The notes under the pieces were generated by a model. The model saw only the letters and a program-made list of their open reading frames with translations, ran no database searches and was not told the origin of the DNA. 64,000 nucleotides of DNA, from positions 1 to 64,000 of the forward strand of contig NZ_BDBI01000044.1 in assembly GCF_001612905.1 (NCBI RefSeq), written 5' to 3'. The stretch comes from Nocardia ignorata NBRC 108230 (GTDB lineage Bacteria; Actinomycetota; Actinomycetes; Mycobacteriales; Mycobacteriaceae). This document shows, piece after piece, positions 43,695 to 51,275 of this stretch (position 1 is the first letter of the stretch; every line of letters begins with the position of its first letter). The translations under genes were made by a program, and so were the position numbers.

Positions 43695-45404
43695 TCAGGA
43701 AAGGAAGGGCAGGAACGGCGGGATTTCGTCGGGGTCGCAAAGGATTTCGACGAAGGACGGACCGTCGGTGGTCAGGCAACGGCGCAGGGTCGCGTCGAGT
43801 TCGGTGGGTTCGTCGACGGTGTGGGCGGGTAGTCCGGGGAACATGGCGGCGATGCCCGCCCCGAGACGTGTGGTGCGGAAACGGTTGAAGCTGTATCGAT
43901 CTCGGTAATAGATCTGCTCACGGGTGACGCACATGGCGTGCGCGTTGTTGTTGAACACCACGAAGGTGATCGGCAGGTCGTATTCGACGGCGGTGTGGAT
44001 CTCCATGCCGTGCATGAAGAACGACCCGTCGCCGGCGATCACGACGGTGCGGTGGGCGGCACCGCGGGCGAACGCCGAACCGATTCCGGCGCCGAACGCG
44101 TAACCCATGCCACCCATGCCGAGCGCGACGACGAATCGTCCACCCTCGGGCACCCGTAGGTAATGCACCACCGAGGCGCCGGTGTTACCCGCATCGACGA
44201 AAATGTCGGCGCCCTCCGGTAATTCGCGCTGAATCGCCTCCACGACTGTGCGGTAGCGCAGGCCGGGGCCGTCGGCGGCCGGAACGGACATGAGGGTGAG
44301 GTCGGTGTTGTGCGGTTCGGTGCGTGTGGCTACCACTGAGTCGTGGTCGACCACGGGGTGGTGTCGCTCGGGATGCAGGACGGTCAGCGCGGTCACGAGG
44401 TCGGTGCTGGTCGCGTGCGTGGCGGGCAGGTAGGGGGTCAGCGCTCCGACGCTGAGCAGGGGTAGCCCGGCGAGGGCGTCGTCGAGGCCCGCGCGGGCGG
44501 TGACCGGTAGGCGGGTGCCGACCAGCAGGCAGGCACTCGCCGATTCGAGCGCCTCGAGCAGGTCGGCGTGACCCATGCTGCCCGCGACACCGCAGAAGCC
44601 GGGGCCGGTGTTGGAGTACACGTCCTTCGCGTCCGGCGCCACACCGATCGAGGCATCGAGTGCCTCGACCAGTTCCGCGAGTTCGGTGCGGGCATCATCA
44701 CGGGCGACCTGATCGCCCGCGATGACCACGACCTTTCCCAACCTGCGGGCGGCGGCGAGCTGAGTGGCGACCTCGGCAAGGGCGCTGTGCTGGTGGATGG
44801 CAGAGGTGGTCGGTACAGTGACTGCCCGGCCGACCGTCGCGGGCCGTTGACCATTGCTGTGTGCCGCGATCAGATCCGGCATCATCTGCTGCTGAATATC
44901 CTTGGGTAGCAACAACACCGCAGGGCCACCGGACTCGGCTGCCGCGATTGCCTCGGCGAGCTGCCCAGGCACCTGCGCCGGTTCGGCGACCCGCGCGCAG
45001 TATCGGCTCACGGTCGCGAACAATGCTGCGGCGTCGAGGGATTCGGCAAGTCCACTGGAATCCTGGAACGCGCCGCGACCTTCCAGGCTCGTCGGCGGCT
45101 GACCGACCAGCGCGAGTACCGGCACCCGCGATGCAAATGACTCGGCCAGCCCGGCAACAAGATTCGCCGCCCCACCACCCGAGGTCGCGGCGACGACCCC
45201 GAGTCCACCGGTGGTGCGCGCGTACCCGTCGGCCATGGTCGCCGCCGAGAACTCGTGTTTGGCGATGATCCCGGCCGGGTGACCGCCCGCGTCGAAGATC
45301 GCGTCGTAGAGGTCTTCGATATTGGCGCCGTCGACGCCGAAGATCTGGCCGATGCCCCGGTCGGCCACCGCCCGCACCAGGTAGTCCACCACTCGGTCCG
45401 GCAT
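43695..45404 (-). CDS. Thiamine diphosphate-dependent enzyme (cluster gene 1)
   Basis: A 569-residue enzyme of the acetolactate synthase/benzoylformate decarboxylase fold. The Glu that activates thiamine is in IIAKHEFSAATMADGYAR. The cofactor motif GDG...NN is present as VIAGDGSFFMHG to FVVFNNNAHA. The middle domain has GKVVVIAGDQVARDD. The start at ATG 45404 follows GAAGGAG. It heads a five-gene operon; it would decarboxylate a 2-oxo acid and ligate the acyl anion. Donor and acceptor cannot be predicted. The canonical FAD features of AHAS are weak. Confidence 0.88.
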   Translation of the reverse strand: MPDRVVDYLVRAVADRGIGQIFGVDGANIEDLYDAIFDAGGHPAGIIAKHEFSAATMADGYARTTGGLGVVAATSGGGAANLVAGLAESFASRVPVLALVGQPPTSLEGRGAFQDSSGLAESLDAAALFATVSRYCARVAEPAQVPGQLAEAIAAAESGGPAVLLLPKDIQQQMMPDLIAAHSNGQRPATVGRAVTVPTTSAIHQHSALAEVATQLAAARRLGKVVVIAGDQVARDDARTELAELVEALDASIGVAPDAKDVYSNTGPGFCGVAGSMGHADLLEALESASACLLVGTRLPVTARAGLDDALAGLPLLSVGALTPYLPATHATSTDLVTALTVLHPERHHPVVDHDSVVATRTEPHNTDLTLMSVPAADGPGLRYRTVVEAIQRELPEGADIFVDAGNTGASVVHYLRVPEGGRFVVALGMGGMGYAFGAGIGSAFARGAAHRTVVIAGDGSFFMHGMEIHTAVEYDLPITFVVFNNNAHAMCVTREQIYYRDRYSFNRFRTTRLGAGIAAMFPGLPAHTVDEPTELDATLRRCLTTDGPSFVEILCDPDEIPPFLPFLS

Positions 45405-45520
45405 CGGCACTCCTTCTCCGCCACACAATCCACAGCGGTATCCACCGCCGTCACCTGGGATTACGTGGCACGCCGACACCGAGTTCAGAGGGTGGGTGAA
45501 TACCAACCCTTGTGTGTACG

Positions 45521-45536
45521 TATACATCTATGTATA
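45521..45536. promoter_or_regulatory. Perfect palindrome between cluster and EXLDI gene
   Basis: TATACAT-CT-ATGTATA is a perfect 7-2-7 inverted repeat in an A+T-rich island, ending eight bases before the EXLDI-protein start and 117 bases from the TPP-gene start. It is well suited to a ribbon-helix-helix dimer and may control both divergent units. Confidence 0.6.
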
Positions 45537-45544
45537 TTGAGTTC

Positions 45545-46069
45545 ATGCCCAACAAGACGATCTACGTATCCGACGACGATCTGCCGGTTTTCCAGCGGGC
45601 GCAGGAGCTCGTCGGCGGCAACCTCTCCAGCACGGTGGTCAGCGCACTGCGCAAGCTCATCGAGTCGGAGGAGGGTCGTGTGGCCGGGTTCGACGAGGTC
45701 GTCCTCCGGGTCGGTCGCGACGGCGTGCGGCAAGTGCGCTTTCAGGGCGTGCTGCTGGGCGAATGGCGCGATATGACCGACAAGCGGACGCTGCACCAGC
45801 AGGTGTATCGCAGCCGCAAGGGCAAGTTCGTGCTCGCCACCCACACCGCGAAGTGGAAGGACTACCCGTCCGACGACCTCGGTGACCTGAAGGACTGGAA
45901 GAACTGGCGGCGCCTGCTCGGCATCGGCGAGCAGGCCACCGACTGGGGCGACTACGAGTACGAGATCCTCGACGATCTGAGGGACCTGAAGGACCGCATC
46001 CCCGACAACCTGTACCGCAAGGTCGAAGAGGTCACCGCGCACCCGCGCATCGAAGACCTCGACATCTAG
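45545..46069 (+). CDS. EXLDI-type protein with ribbon-helix-helix-like N-terminus
   Basis: A 174-residue protein ending in RIEDLDI, the C-terminal signature of the EXLDI family (function unassigned). The N-terminal 45 residues look like a ribbon-helix-helix DNA-binding fold: a strand KTIYVSDDDLPVF, helix QRAQELVGG, then NLSSTVVSALRKLIESEEG. The rest is charged, with Trp-rich WKDYPSDDLGDLKDWKNWRR. A perfect palindrome ends eight bases before the start, so self-regulation is likely. ATG 45545 is chosen; ATG 45530 lies within the palindrome. Divergent from the biosynthetic operon and 105 bases ahead of the DrrAB exporter. Confidence 0.8.
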   Translation: MPNKTIYVSDDDLPVFQRAQELVGGNLSSTVVSALRKLIESEEGRVAGFDEVVLRVGRDGVRQVRFQGVLLGEWRDMTDKRTLHQQVYRSRKGKFVLATHTAKWKDYPSDDLGDLKDWKNWRRLLGIGEQATDWGDYEYEILDDLRDLKDRIPDNLYRKVEEVTAHPRIEDLDI

Positions 46070-46091
46070 CGCACCACAACAACTCTCACCG

Positions 46092-46117
46092 ACACCGCGG
46101 CCCCGAGGGGGCGGTGT
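46092..46117. terminator. Hairpin between EXLDI gene and exporter
   Basis: A 7-bp stem (46092-46098 with 46111-46117) enclosing a 4-bp inner stem, 23 bases after the EXLDI stop. It is followed by GGCTAAAAC on the plus strand. Weak terminator or attenuator for the downstream exporter genes. Confidence 0.4.
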
Positions 46118-46174
46118 GGCTAAAACATGCACTTATTCGCACCAATGAATGCAATCTTCTGGAAAGGGACGACC

Positions 46175-47131
46175 ATGGTTCACCCGGCCATCACCGCCCG
46201 CGGCCTGCGCAAGGCGTACGGCGAGCACACGGTTCTCGACGGCATCGACCTCACCGTCGCCGAGGGCACGATCTTCTCCCTGCTCGGCCCCAACGGCGCG
46301 GGCAAGACCACCACCGTGCAGATCCTCACCACCCTGATCGGCGCCGACGACGGCGAGATCCGGGTCGGTGGCCACGATGTGCGCGCCTCGGTCGACGACG
46401 TGCGGGAACTCATCGGCGTGACGGGCCAGTTCGCCGCCGTCGACGAGTTGCTCACCGGCCGCGAGAACCTCGAGCTCATGGGTGCCCTGAACCACCTCCC
46501 GAAGCGGGAGATCCGCAGTCTCGCCACCGAACTGCTAAAGCGGTTCGATCTTGTCGAGGCCGCCGACAAGCCGGCGAGCACCTACTCCGGCGGGATGACC
46601 CGCAGGCTCGACCTGGCGATGACCCTCGTCGGCGATCCGCGCATCATCTTCCTCGACGAACCGACCACCGGACTCGACCCGCGCAGCCGCCGGTCCATCT
46701 GGGACATCATCCGCACGCTCGTCGACGACCTCGGCGTCACCGTCTTCCTCACCACCCAGTACCTGGAGGAAGCCGATCAGCTGGCCGACCGCATCGCGGT
46801 GCTCGATCAGGGCCGCATCGTCGCCGAAGGCACCGCGGCCGAACTCAAACGGCTCATTCCCGGCGGACACATCCGCATCGACTTCGCCGATCCTGCCCGC
46901 CTCGACGCGGCGCGTTCCGCCCTCGGTTCCTCGGCGCAGGTGCTCGAAGGCAGCGACGGCCTCACCCTCGCCGTGCCAGGTGACGGCGGCGTACGTTCGC
47001 TGCGCGCGGTGCTCGATGTGCTCGACGCCAATCGGATCGAGGCGGGCGGCATCTCGGTGCACACCCCGAACCTCGACGACGTGTTCCTCACCCTCACCGG
47101 CAAGCCGACCACTCAGGAGACCGTGCGATGA
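46175..47131 (+). CDS. Drug-export ABC ATPase, DrrA-like
   Basis: A 318-residue ATPase of the daunorubicin-resistance exporter type. Motifs: Walker A GPNGAGKTTT, Q-loop in VTGQFAAVDELLTGRENL, signature YSGGMTRRLDLAMTL, Walker B IIFLDEPTTGLD, and switch motif LTTQYLEEADQLADR, in which Gln replaces the usual His, as in the DrrA group. The 90-residue C-terminal region is a typical DrrA extension. Start at ATG 46175 after AAAGGGA. Overlaps the permease gene by four bases. May export the product of the adjacent biosynthetic operon. Confidence 0.93.
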   Translation: MVHPAITARGLRKAYGEHTVLDGIDLTVAEGTIFSLLGPNGAGKTTTVQILTTLIGADDGEIRVGGHDVRASVDDVRELIGVTGQFAAVDELLTGRENLELMGALNHLPKREIRSLATELLKRFDLVEAADKPASTYSGGMTRRLDLAMTLVGDPRIIFLDEPTTGLDPRSRRSIWDIIRTLVDDLGVTVFLTTQYLEEADQLADRIAVLDQGRIVAEGTAAELKRLIPGGHIRIDFADPARLDAARSALGSSAQVLEGSDGLTLAVPGDGGVRSLRAVLDVLDANRIEAGGISVHTPNLDDVFLTLTGKPTTQETVR

Positions 47132-47910
47132 CCACTCAGACCGTCCGGCGCGATCACACGTTCGCCGACACCATGACGATGTTGCGCCGCAACATCACCC
47201 ACGCCAAGCGCTATCCGAGCATGACGTTCAGCATCATCATCATGCCGATCGTGCTGCTGCTCGTGTTCAACTACGTGTTCGGCGGTGCGCTCGAAAAGTC
47301 CTCCGGCGGTGAGTACATCGACTACCTCGCCCCCGGCATGCTGTTGCTGCTGCCCGCGTACATGACGGTGTCTGTGGCGGTCTCGATAGCCACCGACGCC
47401 AGCAAGGGCATCGTGAATCGCTTTCGGGTGATGGCGATTTCGCAATCCTCGATGCTCACCGGCCATGTGCTCGGCGCGCTCATCCAAGCGATGGCGGGTA
47501 TCACGGTGATGACCGCTGTGGCGCTGCTCATCGGATTCCGGCCCAACGCCAACGCTGTGGAATGGGTGGCCGCCTTCGGGTTGCTCGCCCTGGTGACCTT
47601 CGCCTTCGTCTGGCTCGCCATCGCACTCGGCCTGCTGTCACCGAACGCCGAAAGCGCCAGCAACGCACCGTTTCCCATCGTGATGATGCCGTTCCTCGGC
47701 AGCGGCCTGGTCGCCACCGACACCATGCCGGTCGGCCTGCGTCAGTTCGCCGAGTACCAGCCCTTCACCCCCATCACCGAAACCCTGCGCGGACTGCTGA
47801 TGGGCACCGAGATCGGGGTGAACGGCTGGGTGTCGCTGGCCTGGTGCGCCGCGATCGCAGGCGGCGGGTTCCTCTGGTCCAAATCCATCTTCCGCAGGCA
47901 AACCCGCTGA
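47128..47910 (+). CDS. ABC-2 type drug-export permease, DrrB-like
   Basis: A 260-residue integral-membrane protein with six predicted helices (about 28-48, 64-86, 107-133, 140-165, 172-190 and 228-250). RNITHAKRYPSMTFSIIIMP is the amphipathic N-terminal block and EYIDYLAPGMLLLL the core of ABC-2 DrrB permeases. It is the transmembrane partner of the ATPase, with ATGA overlap. A strong bidirectional terminator follows ten bases after the stop. Confidence 0.93.
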   Translation: MTTQTVRRDHTFADTMTMLRRNITHAKRYPSMTFSIIIMPIVLLLVFNYVFGGALEKSSGGEYIDYLAPGMLLLLPAYMTVSVAVSIATDASKGIVNRFRVMAISQSSMLTGHVLGALIQAMAGITVMTAVALLIGFRPNANAVEWVAAFGLLALVTFAFVWLAIALGLLSPNAESASNAPFPIVMMPFLGSGLVATDTMPVGLRQFAEYQPFTPITETLRGLLMGTEIGVNGWVSLAWCAAIAGGGFLWSKSIFRRQTR

Positions 47911-47920
47911 GACACAACAG

Positions 47921-47953
47921 GTCCGGCCGCCCGGAGTGGGCGGCCGGACTTTT
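47921..47953. terminator. Strong bidirectional terminator
   Basis: A perfect 12-bp GC stem (47921-47932 with 47938-47949) with a 5-base loop and TTTTC after it lies between the converging exporter and anti-sigma genes. Confidence 0.92.
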
Positions 47954-48627
47954 CACATGTCCGCGACCAGAACCGTCCGTCCCGAATCGGCCCAGGTGAT
48001 CTCGACCCGGTCGATCGACTCCGGTGCCGCGTCGATGGTGCGATCGATGGTGAGTTCGGTGCCGGGGCCGGCGGGCCAGCGGTCCAGCTCTGTGCGCTGA
48101 CCGTCGGCGGCGGTCACCACCAGGGCGAGATTCGCGGTGTAGCCGTAGTCGCTTTGCCCATAGCTGCAGGTCATCACCAGGCGGGTGCGGTCGCCGTCGC
48201 GAATCAGGCGCACCTGAGCGCTCACCGGGGACTGTGCCTGCGCACGCATCTGCTGCTCGGCTACGACCTGCTCGGTGGGCGGACGGGTGACCTGCATCGT
48301 GACCGGAACGGCGATCACCACAGCGGCCGCGGCGGCCGCTACCGCACCGGCGATCGTGGTGAGCCGACGGCGTTTGCGCCGCCGCTCGGCGGCACCGGCC
48401 AGCGACACCAGATCGGGTGTGGGGGAGGATGGTTCGACCATCGACAACGCAGTTTCGCGATCCACGAGACCGAGCATCCCCGGCATCCCCGCCAACTCGG
48501 CGACCGCCTCGCGGCAGTGTGGGCAGTCGAGCAGATGGGCCTCGTACTCGCGGCGCTCGGCCGCGTCGAGCGAACCGAGGACGTAGGCGGCGTCCCAGGT
48601 GCTGTATTCGTCGGCGAGGTCGGTCAT
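47953..48627 (-). CDS. rslA: Zinc-binding anti-sigma factor, RslA-like
   Basis: A 224-residue membrane anti-sigma factor. The cytoplasmic ZAS domain reads YEAHLLDCPHCREAVAEL, with His-x3-CxxC as zinc site. A membrane helix follows at about residues 97-117, then an exported sensor domain. The start TWDAAYVLGSLDAAERREYE matches M. tuberculosis RslA (MWDAAYVLGAL). Its start overlaps the sigL stop as ATGA. It would hold the sigma factor inactive until an oxidative or envelope signal. Assignment to the SigL system is strong from both proteins. Confidence 0.88.
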   Translation of the reverse strand: MTDLADEYSTWDAAYVLGSLDAAERREYEAHLLDCPHCREAVAELAGMPGMLGLVDRETALSMVEPSSPTPDLVSLAGAAERRRKRRRLTTIAGAVAAAAAAVVIAVPVTMQVTRPPTEQVVAEQQMRAQAQSPVSAQVRLIRDGDRTRLVMTCSYGQSDYGYTANLALVVTAADGQRTELDRWPAGPGTELTIDRTIDAAPESIDRVEITWADSGRTVLVADM

Positions 48628-49133
48628 CGGGTCGTCACCCCCATCTCCTGTAGTGCCAGCCGCATCGCCCGCATGCCGTAGTGCAGCCGCGATTTCACCG
48701 TCCCCGGCGGGATACCCAGCTCCTCGGCGATCTGCGCGGCACCGAGCCCGCGATAGTAGGCCCGCACGATCACCTCCCGGTGATCCGGGCTCAACGTGCT
48801 CAGCGCGTCGGCGACCAGCCAACCGTCCAGCGCCCGATCAGATTGGTCGGGGCTCACCTGCTCCGGTGGTGCGTCGGTGCCGAACTCGCGGCGGTTGCGG
48901 GCGCTGCGATGCTCGTCGACGGCGAGATTACGGGCCACGGTGAACAACCACGCTCGCGGGGAGGTGCCGGTCTGCGCGAGCACCGCGGGTCGCTGCCAGG
49001 CGCGCAGCAAGGTCTCCTGCACGATGTCCTCGGCCCGGCCGGGGTCGCGGACCAAGCCGAGGGTGAAGCGCCACAGCGCGGGGGCGTGCTCGGCGTAGAG
49101 CGCGCGCATCAGTTCGTCGCGACCGTCGTCCAT
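48624..49133 (-). CDS. sigL: ECF sigma factor, SigL-like
   Basis: A 169-residue ECF sigma factor. Region 2 is ALYAEHAPALWRFTLGLVRD to RAEDIVQETLLRAWQ with the -10 binding helix RAWLFTVARNLAVDEHRS. Region 4 has SPDHREVIVRAYYRGLGAAQ and GIPPGTVKSRLHYGMRAMRL. The sequence is clearly close to M. tuberculosis SigL. In M. tuberculosis SigL controls polyketide and redox genes; targets here are unknown. Directly followed, with overlap, by its anti-sigma gene. Confidence 0.9.
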   Translation of the reverse strand: MDDGRDELMRALYAEHAPALWRFTLGLVRDPGRAEDIVQETLLRAWQRPAVLAQTGTSPRAWLFTVARNLAVDEHRSARNRREFGTDAPPEQVSPDQSDRALDGWLVADALSTLSPDHREVIVRAYYRGLGAAQIAEELGIPPGTVKSRLHYGMRAMRLALQEMGVTTR

Positions 49134-49200
49134 CGGCGGTCCGGGTCACTGCTCGTCGGGGTTCATGGTGTTACTCCTGCTCGTCGCAGGGGTAACGGGA

Positions 49201-49839
49201 TCAATTACGTTCTAGTTCAATCGGGTGGGTGGCCAGCAGCGACAGCGGCAACGGCTGACGCCGCAACACTCCTGCCCACAGGTCGTGGCGATCGGTCGCG
49301 ACCGGGTCCGACGGCAACGCCGACACCACCACCCAGTCGTCGTTGTCGAGTTCGCCCTCGAGCTGACCCATCGACCAGCCCGCGTACCCGGCGAACACGC
49401 GAATGCCCTCCACCAGCGGGGCGATCTCGTCGGGATCGGCGTCCAGGTCCACGAGCACCACGCGCCCGTCCACCCGGCGCAGCCCCCGCACCTCGCCGAT
49501 CTCGGCGCCGACCCGCAGCACGCCGAGGCACAGCGCGGCGTCGCGTTTCACCGGTCCACCGATGTAGAGCTCGGCCGGCTCGGCCACCAGGTCGGCCCAC
49601 AGCGGCAGCACATCGCGCACCGGCGTCTCGCTCGGGCGGTTGAGCACCACGCCGAGACTGCCCGCGTCGTTGTGCTCGATGACGTACACGACTGTCCGCC
49701 GAAAAGTAGGTTCTACCAGGTCGATCGCGGACACCAGCAGGTTACCGGCACGGATGCGGGCACCGAGCTGTCCGCGCCGTCGGTCGTCGCCGTGCCCGTC
49801 GCGAGTCCGGCGTTCGTCCGGGTCGTCTCCGCGTGCCAC
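49201..49839 (-). CDS. YqgE/AlgH family protein (Rv0038-like)
   Basis: A 212-residue conserved protein of unknown function. Blocks ATGNLLVS-like AGNLLVSAIDLVEPTFRRTV, VLNRPSETPV, LYIGGPVKRDAALCLGVLR, FAGYAGWSMGQLEGEL and QPLPLSLLATHPIELERN match mycobacterial Rv0038 throughout. The start is taken as GTG 49839, which gives a length near the 202 residues of Rv0038; the ribosome site is weak. Neighbour of leuS in M. tuberculosis. Confidence 0.88.
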   Translation of the reverse strand: MARGDDPDERRTRDGHGDDRRRGQLGARIRAGNLLVSAIDLVEPTFRRTVVYVIEHNDAGSLGVVLNRPSETPVRDVLPLWADLVAEPAELYIGGPVKRDAALCLGVLRVGAEIGEVRGLRRVDGRVVLVDLDADPDEIAPLVEGIRVFAGYAGWSMGQLEGELDNDDWVVVSALPSDPVATDRHDLWAGVLRRQPLPLSLLATHPIELERN

Positions 49840-49944
49840 CGGCCCATCATCGCATTGGATCGGGGTCCCGCGCTTCCCTCGACCCGGGGAGAGCCGGAAA
49901 TATCTCGCCCCGACCGGCCGGGCGATGCCCGGTAGGGTCGCGGC

Positions 49945-50706
49945 ATGCACACGCCCGAAGTCCTGCTCGACGACAGCGACGCCGTGTACGACTACTACCT
50001 GCGACATCGGCAGAACCGGTGGAAGGCGCTGGCTTCCTACGCGGTGCTCGCCCGGCGGTTCCGGCCGAGGATCAGCTACGCCGAGGGCGCCAAGGCGCAG
50101 GTCGCCGCGCTGGTGCGCGGCAAGCGGCCGATCATCTACGCCATCAACCACCTGTCCACGAGCGACCCGTACACCGTCGCCGCCGCGGCCTGGCGGTCTC
50201 CGCTGCGCGCCAAGATCGGCCGGGTACGTGTGCTGGCCAAGGACGAACTGTTCGCCGATCCCGAACAGCGCCGCAAGGTCGACATGATGGGCGGGATCCC
50301 GGTGTTCCGGGGCAAGGACCACGGCATCCGCGCGGTGAACGCGGCAGGGCAGCGCATGATGGACGTGTGCGCCCAGCGCCTCGCCGACGGCGATCACCTC
50401 GCGGTCTTCCCCGAGGGCACGTGCAACCTCGTCGACCACAAAACGGTGCAGCCGGTCGGCAGCGGTATCGGGCACATCGCCTTCCGCGCTGCCAAACTCG
50501 CGGCCCCGCCCGCCCTCGTCGCCATCGGCCTGAGTTACGGGCCACGCCCCGCCGACGCGATCGAGCCCGGCGCCGACGAGGTGGTGTCGTCGAGCTTCTA
50601 CTTCCGTACGCCCGTGCTGGAGCTACCCGCGCGACCTGGCGATATCGCCCGCCTTGTCAAGGACGAACTGCAAGCCGCCGTCGACGGCGCCGTCGCCAAC
50701 TACTGA
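49945..50706 (+). CDS. PlsC-type lysophospholipid acyltransferase
   Basis: A 253-residue acyltransferase. The catalytic NHLSTSDP carries the H-x4-D motif and FPEGTC is the acyl-acceptor motif. GIPVFRGKDHGIRAVNAAGQ is motif II. Family enzymes transfer fatty acyl groups to glycerol-phosphate derivatives or other lipids at the inner membrane face. The first 45 residues are soluble with no clear membrane anchor. Its end overlaps the converging acetyltransferase gene by seven bases. Confidence 0.88.
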   Translation: MHTPEVLLDDSDAVYDYYLRHRQNRWKALASYAVLARRFRPRISYAEGAKAQVAALVRGKRPIIYAINHLSTSDPYTVAAAAWRSPLRAKIGRVRVLAKDELFADPEQRRKVDMMGGIPVFRGKDHGIRAVNAAGQRMMDVCAQRLADGDHLAVFPEGTCNLVDHKTVQPVGSGIGHIAFRAAKLAAPPALVAIGLSYGPRPADAIEPGADEVVSSSFYFRTPVLELPARPGDIARLVKDELQAAVDGAVANY

Positions 50707-51011
50707 GGCAGCCCGAACATCTCCCTGGCTCCCTGTGGGACCAGGGAGATGTAGCGAGGGTTTTCGGTGATGAAGTGCAGCACCATCGAACACATCGGCA
50801 GCACCTCGAACCCTTCCTTGCGGCTGGTGGTCAGCGCGGACTCGACCAGCGTGTTACCCAGCCCGCGACCCTGGAATTCCGGGTAGATCTCGGTGTGGAC
50901 GAGGGCGCGTTCGGCACCGGTGTCCTGGTATTCGATGTAGCCGGCGGGGGTACCGTCGGAGATGAGTTCGAACCGCTCCAGCGCGGTATTTTCGCGGACC
51001 TCGGTCGCCAT
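50700..51011 (-). CDS. GNAT-like N-acetyltransferase (YidJ type)
   Basis: A 103-residue protein of the short GNAT group. The acetyl-CoA loop is EIYPEFQGRGLGNTLVESAL, the usual Q/R-x-x-G-x-G/A. The beginning FELISDGTPAGYIEYQDTG and the end VLPMCSMVLHFITENPRYIS match the family called YidJ or GCN5-related small acetyltransferases. Substrate unknown. It converges on the PlsC gene. Confidence 0.88.
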   Translation of the reverse strand: MATEVRENTALERFELISDGTPAGYIEYQDTGAERALVHTEIYPEFQGRGLGNTLVESALTTSRKEGFEVLPMCSMVLHFITENPRYISLVPQGAREMFGLPQ

Positions 51012-51054
51012 GGGTAGAAGCTACAGTGTTTGTTGGAGCGCTGGCGCGCTCGAG

Positions 51055-51145
51055 TTCGCGGCCCCGCCGGTCCCGACGATCCGGCACCGTGGCTTGCTCC
51101 CTCGTCGCCTACGCCACGGCACCTGATCGTCGGGACGGCCGCGAA
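51055..51145. repeat. Long structured intergenic element
   Basis: The 264-base gap between the acetyltransferase and glycerate kinase genes holds three nested perfect stems: 51055-51063 with 51137-51145 (9 bp), 51071-51081 with 51125-51135 (11 bp) and 51087-51093 with 51113-51119 (7 bp), with a 19-base terminal loop. The asymmetry is 7 versus 1 and 5 versus 5 unpaired bases. A further GC hairpin follows. It may be a dispersed palindromic repeat or a structured RNA; copy number cannot be tested here. Confidence 0.5.
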
Positions 51146-51275
51146 CCGCCGCTTCGCGGCGTCCCCTCCTCGAGGTCGGGGAGTGCGGGGCCGGGAAGGC
51201 GGGGCGGTGCGTTCTCGCGCAGTGGTGTTGTCGAAGACGGTGGCGGGTTCTGGGGTTTGCCCGGAGAATGTCGGG

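Noticed and set aside
51030..51275. 82-codon N-terminal extension of glycerate kinase
   Set aside because: It runs through the structured element, is Arg/Pro/Gly-rich and unlike any kinase N-terminus; MSGPRVVLAPDKFKG matches the family start.
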